NCBI GenBank assembly: GCA_028287865.1
Contig: JAQBOU010000038.1
Span: forward strand, 1-51,705
Length of the DNA: 51,705 nt
DNA from: Mucilaginibacter sp.
Lineage (GTDB): Bacteria > Bacteroidota > Bacteroidia > Sphingobacteriales > Sphingobacteriaceae
Direction of reading: 5' to 3'
The first letter of the stretch is position 1. Every line of letters begins with the position of its first letter. The translations under genes and the position numbers were made by a program. This document shows positions 1-8,059 of this stretch, one piece after another. Below the pieces are notes generated by a model. It ran no database searches. It had not been told where the DNA came from and was given only the letters and a program-made list of their open reading frames with translations.

Positions 1-1
1 T

Positions 2-97
2 AACAGTACTGAATTGGTTTATAAACCCTGGAAACAAAGAGAATTCTCTATTCATGATCCTGATAACAATTTGCTGACGTTCGGACAGAGCATATAA
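2..97 (+). CDS. VOC (glyoxalase/bleomycin-resistance) family protein, 3' end only
   Basis: The window opens inside a reading frame of 31 codons that ends in TAA at 95-97. The visible C-terminus contains REFSIHDPDNNLLTFGQ, which matches the last beta-strand of vicinal-oxygen-chelate proteins, where the motif is normally DPDGNLLTFGQ and contributes a metal-ligand carboxylate. The rest of the gene lies upstream of the window, so substrate and length cannot be judged. It converges with the minus-strand gene at 133, leaving only 35 nt between the stop codons. Confidence 0.7.
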   Translation, partial: NSTELVYKPWKQREFSIHDPDNNLLTFGQSI

Positions 98-132
98 TGA
101 TTGTTGTTTTTAATTTCTGTTTTATCAGTACT

Positions 133-693
133 TCAAAAAGCGGTCAGCCGGTTTCCAAAAATCAACTCTTTGTAAATCTTCCATTCCTGATATTCAACAT
201 AAGTATCCCGGTGTAATATGGTTAGGCTTTTAACGGTAAATTCACCGGTAAATTCACGGTCTTTAAAGTTGGGCCAAAGTTTATTAAAGGTGGGGACGGG
301 TATATTGGTGGCGATAACAACATGCGGCACAAAGTTTTTAAGCTTTATGCCCATCTGGCTGGTTAGCAAGCGGAACCATTTATCGGTTTGCGGAGTAATT
401 TCAATACCGGCAACTATGGTTTTAGCGGTTTGCCCGTGGCTTACATAATTAAACCCATTAATTTGCAGGGTAACGGGCGGCATGATGCAAAGCCTGCGTT
501 CCATTTGTACTATTGCGGGCTGCACCAAAAATGGCTTGCACCGCGTTTGATGCGTTACCACAATATGCGCGGTGCTGTACATCCCTTCGAAATGACCTAT
601 GCAGTTTACCGATGCCTGTTTATACCGGCTTATCTCCTTAGCTATCGCATCGGGCAGGGAAATAATCATTAAATAATCGGCATAATTCAACAT
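133..693 (-). CDS. 2'-5' RNA ligase / 2H phosphoesterase-like protein
   Basis: A 186-residue protein with the layout of the 2H phosphoesterase (LigT-like) superfamily: two similar halves, a first histidine motif (AHIVVTH, about residue 43) and a second (PHVVIATN, about residue 123), followed by the WPxFxxxxFxxxFxVxSxxIL strand pattern seen in bacterial members. Active enzymes carry H-x-T/S-x in both motifs; here the histidines are present but valine sits in both Thr/Ser positions. Family members cleave or ligate 2',5'-linked or cyclic phosphodiesters of RNA. It has no signal peptide, so it is probably cytosolic. It is transcribed divergently from dinB. The fold is moderately sure; the activity is not. 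Confidence 0.6.
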   Translation of the reverse strand: MLNYADYLMIISLPDAIAKEISRYKQASVNCIGHFEGMYSTAHIVVTHQTRCKPFLVQPAIVQMERRLCIMPPVTLQINGFNYVSHGQTAKTIVAGIEITPQTDKWFRLLTSQMGIKLKNFVPHVVIATNIPVPTFNKLWPNFKDREFTGEFTVKSLTILHRDTYVEYQEWKIYKELIFGNRLTAF

Positions 694-754
694 AAAGCAG
701 CATCAATAATAAGCGCTAAAATGCTAATATTTTTAGTATATTCAGTTTATTTTT

Positions 755-762
755 TACATTTG
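755..762 (+). promoter_or_regulatory. Bacteroidota -7 promoter element of dinB
   Basis: An exact TAnnTTTG match (TACATTTG) ends four bases before the dinB ATG. In Bacteroidota promoters transcription starts a few bases downstream of this element, which would place the start at or next to the ATG, giving a leaderless or nearly leaderless mRNA. A T-rich stretch lies about 20 bp upstream, but there is no clean TTTG at -33. Confidence 0.55.
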
Positions 763-766
763 TCGT

Positions 767-1951
767 ATGAGCGCCAAACGCACCATCATGCACATCGACC
801 TGGATTCGTTCTTTGTATCCGTTGAGCGCAAATTCGACCCATCATTGATCGGCAAGGCGGTGATCATTGGCGGCTCGGCCGAAAGGGGAGTAGTGGCTTC
901 GTGCAGCTATGAGGCACGTAAGTTTGGGGTACACTCGGCTATGCCTACCCGGCAGGCACTAAAACTATGCCCGCATGCCATTGTAGTCAGAGGTAGTTAT
1001 GGGCGCTATAGCGAAGCCTCACAACAAGTAACGAAGATCATCCAACAGTCGGTGCCGCTTTATCAGAAAACCTCTATCGACGAGTTTTATATCGATTATA
1101 CCGGGATGGACCGCTTTCATGATTGTTACCGCCACGCCACGGAGCTACGACAAAAAATTATAAAGGATACCGGGCTACCTATTTCGTTCGGTATGTCATC
1201 CGGCAAAACGGTGTCCAAAATGGCTACGAACCAAGCCAAGCCGAACGGTCAGCTTTTTGTGCCGCATGGAAAAGAAAAGGATTTTTTAGCGCCACTGGCT
1301 ATCGGTAAGATTCCTGGCCTGGGCGAGAGTACCCAACAGAAACTTTATACCTATGGCATTGAAAAGATTGCCGACCTGCAAAAGGCCGACCTACGCTTTT
1401 TAGAAACCATTTTGGGCAAGGCCGGAAGATACATTTGGGAAAAAGCCAACGGAATTGACGAAGGGGAGATCGTACCGCACAGCGAACGGAAATCCATATC
1501 AACCGAGCATACCTTCGACAGCAATATAGCCGACAAGCAAATGATCGAAACCATCCTGGTATCTATGACAGAAGAGCTGGCTGCCAAACTGCGGAAAGAA
1601 AATAAAGTAGCATCGTGCCTGGCCATAAAAGTGCGCTATGCCAATTTTGAAACACACACGCAGCAGGAAAAAATATCACTCACCGCAGCCGAGCATATTC
1701 TGATACCAGGCATAAAGAACCTGTTAAAAAAGGCTTGGAATCAGCACCGCCCGATTCGGTTAATAGGGGTGAGGCTCAGCAATCTGTGCAGCGGCAGCTA
1801 CCAGATAAACCTTTTTGAAGACAATGAAGAGCGCATCAGGCTTTACCAGGCAATGGACAAGATCAACTTTAAATTTGGCGAAAAAACCGTTTGCCGCGCT
1901 GCCGGTATGGCTATCGGGACAAGGAATTTTAATCCGTTTATGAGGGGCTGA
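767..1951 (+). CDS. dinB: DNA polymerase IV (Y-family, translesion)
   Basis: A 394-residue Y-family polymerase. The catalytic carboxylates are visible: D11 and D13 in MHIDLDSFF, and D105-E106 in TSIDEFY. The steric-gate region (FFVSVE) and the helix-hairpin-helix region (GKIPGLGESTQQKL, about residue 180) follow, then the little-finger domain (RLIGVRLSNL, about residue 340). Its role is low-fidelity synthesis across damaged templates, expected in the SOS response, although no LexA operator is recognised here. The length is normal for a bacterial Pol IV, but the C-terminal beta-clamp peptide is not obvious. The ATG is fixed by the promoter element just upstream. It stands alone and ends in a shared hairpin with the opposing hydrolase gene. 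Confidence 0.95.
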   Translation: MSAKRTIMHIDLDSFFVSVERKFDPSLIGKAVIIGGSAERGVVASCSYEARKFGVHSAMPTRQALKLCPHAIVVRGSYGRYSEASQQVTKIIQQSVPLYQKTSIDEFYIDYTGMDRFHDCYRHATELRQKIIKDTGLPISFGMSSGKTVSKMATNQAKPNGQLFVPHGKEKDFLAPLAIGKIPGLGESTQQKLYTYGIEKIADLQKADLRFLETILGKAGRYIWEKANGIDEGEIVPHSERKSISTEHTFDSNIADKQMIETILVSMTEELAAKLRKENKVASCLAIKVRYANFETHTQQEKISLTAAEHILIPGIKNLLKKAWNQHRPIRLIGVRLSNLCSGSYQINLFEDNEERIRLYQAMDKINFKFGEKTVCRAAGMAIGTRNFNPFMRG

Positions 1952-2019
1952 CTAAGATTTACAGGACTTTAGGATCGTAGGATGAAAATCCTACGATCCT
2001 TTAATTCTAAAAATCTTAG
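1952..2019. terminator. Bidirectional hairpin between dinB and the serine hydrolase gene
   Basis: There is a perfect 13-bp inverted repeat (1971-1983 with 1988-2000) around a GAAA tetraloop, and a second outer 9-bp stem (1952-1960 with 2011-2019) separated by internal-loop sequence. It starts at the dinB stop codon and overlaps the stop of the opposing gene, so it can serve as terminator for both. T-runs are short on either side. Confidence 0.6.
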
Positions 2020-3224
2020 TTCTTACTTACCGCAGCCAGCACATTTTTAATAAACCCATCCATCGCTTTGGAATCGATCCACCGGGCAACTACCACCAGC
2101 TCGTTTTCAGAATCTACATAGATCATATTGGTGCCATTGCCGATATGCACCCATGCTTTTTCGGATGCAGAGGGAAGCAGTTTTTTATCGGTATTTAAAA
2201 ACCAGTTCATATACCCATAGCCCGTATTGGCAGTAGTGGGCGTAAGCGCCTGCTTTACCCATTGCTCGCTGATCAGTTGCTTGCCGTTCCAATTGCCGTG
2301 GTGCATGGTAAGCAAACCAAACCGGGCCATATCGTATGCATTCATAAAGATACCACCGCCCCAATGCCCGCCTCCGCTTACCGACTGGATGATCTGGCCG
2401 TCCAAAATAATCCACGAATTCCGGTAACCAAACCACCGCCATGTTGTTGATGCACCGATTGGATCCATAATGGTTTCTTTTAATACAACGGGAAGGGGTT
2501 TACGCCAAACACTGGTGGCAGCCAGCGCAAGGGCGTTTACTCTTACATCATTATATTTCCATACGGCGCCGGGTTCGTTTCTTTTACGCAGTTTATATTT
2601 AGTAATGTCACCTTCTGGCCGGTCGGCCCAGTCGGGTTTATCCCATAAGGTACCTTCCCAGTCGCTGGTTTGGCGCAGCATTACTTCCCAGGTAAGCCTT
2701 TTGTTATGGTCTGATGCAAAAGGATAGATCATATCGTTACTTCCGCTTGCATCAGGTTTGTAAACCTCAATTGGCGGGATGTACCGGGCAACGGTATCCG
2801 AGGTGCTTTTGATCATACCACGGTCTACCGCGATGCCAATAATGGATGATAGAAAACTCTTTGAAATGCTGTTTACAATATCAACACGTGCAGGATCTCC
2901 CCATTCGGCTACGATGTAACCTTTGTAAATAATGAGCCCTGCAGGCGCTCCCCGTTCAGTAACCGGACCAACAGCTGCACTATAAGGCTCTTTTCCAAAG
3001 CTCTGAAATTGCGCTGTTTCACCATCCCTGGAAGCGTTTACTTCGTGATTGATCGCAAAATTGATGGCATTGTGTAAGGAACTGTCTTTAAGTCCCAACG
3101 CCTGCGGTGCTTGATGCTGCCAGGAATTATAGGGTGGAAAGTAATCGGCGGTTTTAGTGTGTTTCTGGGAATAGGCGGTTTGGAGGGTGAAAAGTAATAA
3201 TACCGGCAGTAATAATTGTTTCAT
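2016..3224 (-). CDS. Exported serine hydrolase (beta-lactamase/esterase family, class C fold)
   Basis: A protein of about 402 residues starting at the ATG at 3224, chosen because it begins a clean signal peptide (MKQLLLPVLLLFTLQTAYSQ); the longer upstream extension would bury that signal. Class C beta-lactamase/EstB-type motifs are present: SISK (catalytic Ser and Lys) in NSISKSFLSS, YND in WKYNDVRVN standing for the Y-x-N motif, and a late HIG in place of the KTG/HTG strand. Probably a periplasmic esterase, peptidase or amidase; nothing shows that it hydrolyses beta-lactams. It converges with dinB. The family is sure, the substrate unknown. Confidence 0.85.
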   Translation of the reverse strand: MKQLLLPVLLLFTLQTAYSQKHTKTADYFPPYNSWQHQAPQALGLKDSSLHNAINFAINHEVNASRDGETAQFQSFGKEPYSAAVGPVTERGAPAGLIIYKGYIVAEWGDPARVDIVNSISKSFLSSIIGIAVDRGMIKSTSDTVARYIPPIEVYKPDASGSNDMIYPFASDHNKRLTWEVMLRQTSDWEGTLWDKPDWADRPEGDITKYKLRKRNEPGAVWKYNDVRVNALALAATSVWRKPLPVVLKETIMDPIGASTTWRWFGYRNSWIILDGQIIQSVSGGGHWGGGIFMNAYDMARFGLLTMHHGNWNGKQLISEQWVKQALTPTTANTGYGYMNWFLNTDKKLLPSASEKAWVHIGNGTNMIYVDSENELVVVARWIDSKAMDGFIKNVLAAVSKN

Positions 3225-3769
3225 ATCGCAATATACGAAGCGCCCTCTAAACGGCAAAGCCTTCATAAATGCTAAACACAAATAATCATAATGAATATTC
3301 CCTGTTGGAGAGACTTTTAATTTACTAACTTCTAACTGTTAATTATTTCAAGGTGTTTGTAATTTTGGTAGTGGAATAGCTATTTTTTTGAGAAATAGAG
3401 CCACCAATTGTCAGGTCGGAAATTGTTTCCAGCTGAAAAATTACCGCTTTCTATTACTAAAGTTTTTGCATTTATAGTTAAGCTTCTTCAAAACTCTTTT
3501 CCTTTTTCTCCAATCCAAATGACAGATCAGACGAAGCTCCTTCGGCGGTTAAACTACTCTTAACCGCATTTTTGTAAATCTCTTTACTTTTTAGTGAAAT
3601 AACAATTTCACCGGCAATAATATTTTCAATTGTGTAAATATTTTTAATTACTCTGTCTTTTAATGTCATCCCGGTATTCTGTTATTAATTGGTATTTTTT
3701 CATTAACCCAGTTGCAGTCTTTTGCACCTTTCGTACTTAGCTTATCATACCTTTAGCCTGATTTAACAA
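3225..3769. other. Gene-poor stretch between hydrolase and GNAT genes
   Basis: This 545-bp AT-rich interval holds only one weak minus-strand reading frame (3478-3669, possibly extended to 3380 by a frameshift). No RNA gene or recognised element is seen elsewhere in it. Confidence 0.5.
3380..3669 (-). pseudogene. Possible small frameshifted gene, function unknown
   Basis: The open frame 3478-3669 would encode 63 residues (MTLKDRVIKNIYTIENIIAG at the start), rich in Lys, Glu and Ile. Right at its stop another frame continues with protein-like sequence (SGNFSAGNNFRPDNWWLYF) to a stop at 3380-3382. Adding one base in the GAAGAAG stretch near 3480-3486 would join the two into about 96 residues. 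I do not recognise the product. It could be a decayed gene, a sequencing indel or two chance frames; the tryptophan-rich tail is what argues against pure chance. Confidence 0.3.
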
Positions 3770-4282
3770 TCATAGTTCTTTCTTCATCAGCAAATCTGTT
3801 TGCCGGTCATCACCCAATAAAAATTCATGGCTGCTGAATAAATTAAAGCCGTTGCGCTCATAAAAAGCGATTGCTTTACTGTTATGCTCCCATACGCCGA
3901 GCCAGATGTAGTTAAACTGCTTTTTGATGGCTGTATCAATTGCAAAATCTAACAGTTGCTTGCCGATATATTTGCCATGATGTTCGCCGGAAACGTAAAT
4001 GCGCTCAACTTCCAAAGCTTTTTCGTCCTGGAATTCAGTTTGTGCGCCTGCAAAGTTCAATTTAAGATAACCTATAACCTGGTTATCGAGTATGGCAAAG
4101 TAAAAATGAGAATCGGGATCATTTAATTCGGCTTGGATTTTTTGTGGTGTAAACGCAACAATTGAGTAGGCCTCCATATTAGCCGGCGAATTCAAAGGTG
4201 CAAAAAATTCGTAGAAGGTATTTTTACTGAATGTAAGCAGCGTATCGGCATCAGAAAGTTGAACTCTTTGTATGGTAACCAT
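3770..4282 (-). CDS. GNAT family N-acetyltransferase
   Basis: A 170-residue single-domain acetyltransferase. The acetyl-CoA-binding region reads VERIYVSGEHHGKYIGKQLL, about residues 92-111, with HHGKYIG in place of the usual Q/RxxGxG/A loop. It is followed by the conserved W-x-x-N-xx-A-xx-FYxxxGF motif (WEHNSKAIAFYERNGF). The arrangement resembles PaiA-like and ribosomal-protein-type GNATs. The substrate may be an amine, amino acid or antibiotic and cannot be told. It is followed upstream by the sigma-factor operon on the same strand, 99 nt away, probably as a separate transcript. Confidence 0.85.
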   Translation of the reverse strand: MVTIQRVQLSDADTLLTFSKNTFYEFFAPLNSPANMEAYSIVAFTPQKIQAELNDPDSHFYFAILDNQVIGYLKLNFAGAQTEFQDEKALEVERIYVSGEHHGKYIGKQLLDFAIDTAIKKQFNYIWLGVWEHNSKAIAFYERNGFNLFSSHEFLLGDDRQTDLLMKKEL

Positions 4283-4331
4283 ATTGAATTTTAAAATGAG
4301 GCTTCTTGATTTGAAGATGTGTTAGTTTGAA

Positions 4332-4378
4332 AATTTGAAAATTGGATTTTTTGCAATTTTAAAACTAATTTTCAAATT
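4332..4378. repeat. 12-bp perfect inverted repeat after the sigma operon
   Basis: AATTTGAAAATT (4332-4343) pairs with AATTTTCAAATT (4367-4378), and an extra partial copy of the TTTGAAAA unit lies just before the left arm. It lies downstream of the sigma/membrane-protein operon on the minus strand, so it may act as its terminator. Confidence 0.4.
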
Positions 4379-4381
4379 GAA

Positions 4382-4972
4382 TCAATCAAATTGCTCCTGC
4401 AGGCGGATGAGCCTGTCAATCATCAGGTTAAGTTTTTCCTCTTCATTTTTAAACATCCTGGGCTTTAAATAAAAAGTAATAAACATAAACCAAACAATGA
4501 TAGAACCGTAGGTGATCAACTTAAAATAAAGCGGCGCTCGTTCCAATATTTCTATAAAATACAAAGAAAGACCGGTGCTGATCATCAGCATAAAAACATA
4601 ATAAAACCAGCCTACCACCTTGGTGCGGTTCTTTTGATATTCTTTAAGCGTGTTTAAGTATTCGGTAGGATTTTGTGTAAGATCATGTTTGTTGAGCATA
4701 TGGTAATGGCGTACAATTAGGGACAGGTACATAAGCATTGTTACCAGAATTATCAAGATGCCAACGGTAGTAGCTGTGGAGCGGAATGTAAAAAAGAAGG
4801 TGGTGACAAAGGCACAGGCAACCAACGCTATCATAGCCACAATGCCCCAATATAATTTACCGGCTATGCCCCTAATTTCCTTTTTTACCTGTTTCAGCAC
4901 TTCATCCACCGAAAGCTTGTCAGTTGTTGGCTGTCCCTGCCAAACCGACATCAGATGCTCAAACTCTTTCAT
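4382..4972 (-). CDS. Membrane protein paired with an ECF sigma factor (candidate anti-sigma)
   Basis: A 196-residue protein with a soluble N-terminus of about 38 residues, then four predicted membrane segments (roughly residues 40-62, 68-88, 119-141 and 147-168) and a charged C-terminal tail (EEEKLNLMIDRLIRLQEQ). The start overlaps the end of the sigma-factor gene by 14 nt, so the two are translationally coupled. Position and topology suggest it holds or modulates the sigma factor at the inner membrane. It lacks the zinc-binding HxxxCxxC anti-sigma motif, so this role is inferred from context. Confidence 0.6.
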   Translation of the reverse strand: MKEFEHLMSVWQGQPTTDKLSVDEVLKQVKKEIRGIAGKLYWGIVAMIALVACAFVTTFFFTFRSTATTVGILIILVTMLMYLSLIVRHYHMLNKHDLTQNPTEYLNTLKEYQKNRTKVVGWFYYVFMLMISTGLSLYFIEILERAPLYFKLITYGSIIVWFMFITFYLKPRMFKNEEEKLNLMIDRLIRLQEQFD

Positions 4973-5459
4973 AGTGGTTATATAATTCTGTTAATTTTTG
5001 TTTAATCCGGTAAATTTTCACCCTCAGGTTTCCTTCCGATATACCCGAAACTTCTGCTATTTCGGGGTAAGGCACTTCATCTAGCACCAGTGTAATAATT
5101 ATTCTTTCTGTCTCTTCCAACTTCGATATACACTTATAGAGCAATGCAACCTGCTCATTTTTTTCTGATAGATCCTCTTTTTTATTTTCAGCGATAAATG
5201 GCGTTAGCTCATCTTTTGCCTGCCTTTTTTCTGAACGCAGGTAAGTAAGGCAGGTATTTACGGCGATACGGTAAATCCATGTCGATATCATGGCCTGGTT
5301 ACGGAATTTATCCAGGTTTTGCCAAACTTTTAAAAATGTTTCCTGTAACAGGTCGCTCGCAGCATCGTCATCACCGGTATAACCATAGCACAAATGGTAG
5401 ATTTTTTTTGAATTCGCTTCATAAATCTTCTTAAAAGCTGATTCTTTATTATCTGCCAC
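4959..5459 (-). CDS. RNA polymerase ECF sigma factor (sigma-70 family)
   Basis: A 166-residue sigma factor with region 2 (about residues 10-80: YGYTGDDDAASDLLQETFLKVW, then FRNQAMISTWIYRIAVNTCL, the core-binding and -10-recognition segments) and region 4 (about 105-160: LEETERIIITLVLDEVPYPE, then SGISEGNLRVKIYRIKQKL, the helix-turn-helix reading the -35). Regions 1 and 3 are absent, as in ECF sigmas. The neighbouring four-TM protein overlaps its 3' end. Neither TonB/FecR genes nor an obvious regulon is adjacent. Family assignment is firm; the signal is unknown. Confidence 0.93.
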   Translation of the reverse strand: MADNKESAFKKIYEANSKKIYHLCYGYTGDDDAASDLLQETFLKVWQNLDKFRNQAMISTWIYRIAVNTCLTYLRSEKRQAKDELTPFIAENKKEDLSEKNEQVALLYKCISKLEETERIIITLVLDEVPYPEIAEVSGISEGNLRVKIYRIKQKLTELYNHYERV

Positions 5460-5502
5460 TATCAGTTAATTTTTTATGTTAGATATAAATAGGTAGTAAA
5501 TG

Positions 5503-6030
5503 TTACAACAAATGATCACCCTTATAAAACCAGGGGAATTTATTCTCCGCTTCTGTTAGTAATGAATTATAATCCTGGCTATAATCAAACTGCAGGTCTT
5601 CATGCAATTTACTAATTAATGCATTTATTTTTTGTACCTGCCTAAATAAGATCAGCCGTAATGGTTTATAGGAGTTGCGCTTATCGGTATATTGCATATA
5701 GTTAGTGCAAAAATTCATAAGCATATCAATTTCCGCCTGTTTCGAAGTAATAAATTTGGTGTATTTGCTGATCAGCCTCAATATCTTGCGGATGCTTTTT
5801 GCTGCCAGGTAACTTTGTGACGGCAGCTGACTAAACATAAAACCAACTTCGGCCTTTATTTTCTCAATAAACTGTTGCTCATCATTTGCATCAAACAACA
5901 GGTAAGCAAGCAATTCCTTATTTTCTTTTTTATAGCGTGCAAGCCGCAGGCACAGTTCGGCTATTTGCTCAGGCGGCAAATGCTGTATTTCCTTTTTAAT
6001 ATCCTGTAAGCCATAGCTGCTTATGCTCAT
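5503..6030 (-). CDS. Conserved helical protein of unknown function upstream of the sigma factor
   Basis: A 175-residue, mostly alpha-helical and basic protein (QDIKKEIQHLPPEQIAELCL near the start). It has no signal peptide, no membrane segment and no recognised catalytic motif. It lies 43 nt upstream of the ECF sigma gene on the same strand and is probably co-transcribed, so it may act in the same response. Its sequence has the evenly spaced hydrophobic pattern of a helical bundle. I do not recognise the family. Confidence 0.65.
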   Translation of the reverse strand: MSISSYGLQDIKKEIQHLPPEQIAELCLRLARYKKENKELLAYLLFDANDEQQFIEKIKAEVGFMFSQLPSQSYLAAKSIRKILRLISKYTKFITSKQAEIDMLMNFCTNYMQYTDKRNSYKPLRLILFRQVQKINALISKLHEDLQFDYSQDYNSLLTEAENKFPWFYKGDHLL

Positions 6031-6265
6031 ACTTATTGATAGGAGGGCAAATTACTAAAAGGACGTGAAAGCTGAAAGTAAAAGGCGAAGGAAAGAAGCA
6101 GTGCGGTAAGTTGCCTCGCCTCCGGGTCAACCTGTAGTATACCCCGGTAACAATTCTATAACTAATTGTTTCTTCCTGATTAATCCCTTGCTATAATTGG
6201 TTTTAATCAATATTATTGTAATACCAATTATCCACCACAGCATCAGGCGCTGTTAATTTTCGATT

Positions 6266-7981
6266 ATGTCTATAGATACTGTTACTATAAATGGTAAGGC
6301 TAAAGTCAATAATACTTATGATGCGATCGTCATCGGCTCTGGTATAAGCGGGGGATGGGCAGCAAAGGAATTAACAGAAAGAGGTTTAAAAACCATTATG
6401 CTGGAGCGCGGCCGTAATTTTGAACATTTAAAAGATTATAAATCAGCCGCTAGAGATCCCTGGGAATTTGAACACAGAGGCAACGTAACCCAGGAACAGC
6501 GAAAGGTGCGCCCGGTTATTTCGCGGGGATGGGGCGCTACCGAGCCGATAATGGATTACTGGGCAAACGAACAGGACGCGCCGTATACCGAAATAAAGCC
6601 TTTTAACTGGTGGCGCTCTTATCAATTGGGTGGCCGGTCTATTTTATGGGGCAGGCAAAGCTACCGCTGGAGCGATTTTGATTTTGAAGCCAATTTAAAA
6701 GATGGCTGGGCGATTGACTGGCCTATTCGTTATAAAGACCTGGCTCCCTGGTACGATCACGTGGAGAAATTTGCCGGTGTAAACGGATCAATAGAGGGCT
6801 TGCCACAATTACCGGACGGACATTTTTTGAAGCCGATGGATATGAATTGCGTGGAAAAAGATGTATCGGCAAGGCTAAAAAAACATTATAACGATACCCG
6901 CCACATGATAATTGGCCGCAGCGCCAATCTTACAGAAGCTATTCCGGGCAGAACAGCTTGCCATTTCAGGAACAGGTGCTGGGAGGGATGCCCTTTCGGG
7001 GGATATTTTAGCACACAGTCGTCTACCTTACCTGCCGCAATGGCAACGGGCAATTTAACCGTAAGGCCTTTTTCTATAGTCACCAAAATTATTTACAATA
7101 AGGATACCCAAAAAGCTACCGGGGTAGAAGTGCTGGATGCGGAAACTAACCAGACCTATGAATACCATGCGAAAATTGTTTTTGTAAATGCCTCCACCTT
7201 AAACAGCGCGTGGGTATTAATGAATTCGGCTACCAATATTTGGCCGGGCGGTTTGGGCAGCAGCAGCGGCGAGCTTGGGCATAACATTATGGATCATCAT
7301 TACAACCTCGGCGCATCCGGCACGGTAGAGGGCTACGAGGATAAATATTATTTTGGCAGAAGGCCCAACGGTATTTATGTAGTACGCTTTGCCAATCTTT
7401 TTGGCGATAAGCGCGATTACATGCGTGGTTTTGGCTACCAGGGAGGTGCAGGCCGCGAAGGATGGAGCCGCAATGTTGCAGAACTAAATGTTGGCGCTGC
7501 CTTTAAAGAGGCTATAACTGAACCTGGCCAATGGGCTATCGGTATCGGCGGCTTTGGCGAGCTATTGCCTTATCACGAAAATAAGATCAGCCTTGATCCG
7601 CATAGGAAAGATAAATGGGGCCTGCCAATTTTGGCGATGGATGCTGAAATAAAGGATAACGAAAAAAAGATGCGGGTGGATATTGTGAAGGAAGCAAGGG
7701 AGATGCTGGAAAATGCAGGCGTTAAAAATATTACCTCATGGGACCACGGGCACAATGTAGGCGATGGGATACATGAAATGGGCTCGGCACGTATGGGGCG
7801 TGATCCAAAAACGTCTGTGCTTAATGCGCACAACCAGGTTTGGGATGCTAAAAATGTTTTTGTGACCGATGGCTCCAGCATGGTTTCATCGGCCTGTCAA
7901 AATCCATCCTTAACTTATATGGCCTTAACGGCACGTGCCGCTAATTTCGCTGCAGATGAATTGAAGAAGGGGCATATTTAG
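6266..7981 (+). CDS. GMC family FAD-dependent oxidoreductase
   Basis: A 571-residue protein. The FAD-binding Rossmann motif is at residues 22-47 (IGSGISGGWAAKEL ... ERG). A Cys-containing segment (HFRNRCWEGCPFGG) lies near residue 238, and the C-terminal GMC signature holds the catalytic histidine region (GIHEMGSARMG) and the FAD-contacting end (VTDGSSMVSSACQNPSLTYM). Such bacterial enzymes oxidise sugars, glycosides or alcohols and usually pass electrons to a cytochrome or small subunit. Neither a gluconate-dehydrogenase subunit 3 nor a cytochrome is adjacent, and no Tat signal is seen. The ThuA-like gene 78 nt downstream suggests work on sugars, perhaps 3-keto-glycoside chemistry (inference). 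Confidence 0.88.
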   Translation: MSIDTVTINGKAKVNNTYDAIVIGSGISGGWAAKELTERGLKTIMLERGRNFEHLKDYKSAARDPWEFEHRGNVTQEQRKVRPVISRGWGATEPIMDYWANEQDAPYTEIKPFNWWRSYQLGGRSILWGRQSYRWSDFDFEANLKDGWAIDWPIRYKDLAPWYDHVEKFAGVNGSIEGLPQLPDGHFLKPMDMNCVEKDVSARLKKHYNDTRHMIIGRSANLTEAIPGRTACHFRNRCWEGCPFGGYFSTQSSTLPAAMATGNLTVRPFSIVTKIIYNKDTQKATGVEVLDAETNQTYEYHAKIVFVNASTLNSAWVLMNSATNIWPGGLGSSSGELGHNIMDHHYNLGASGTVEGYEDKYYFGRRPNGIYVVRFANLFGDKRDYMRGFGYQGGAGREGWSRNVAELNVGAAFKEAITEPGQWAIGIGGFGELLPYHENKISLDPHRKDKWGLPILAMDAEIKDNEKKMRVDIVKEAREMLENAGVKNITSWDHGHNVGDGIHEMGSARMGRDPKTSVLNAHNQVWDAKNVFVTDGSSMVSSACQNPSLTYMALTARAANFAADELKKGHI

Positions 7982-8059
7982 GAGAGGTGAAGCCAAAACT
8001 TATGGGCGAAATGTGTTTGGCGAAAATCAAAGTATTACTACAAATAAATTATATAAACT

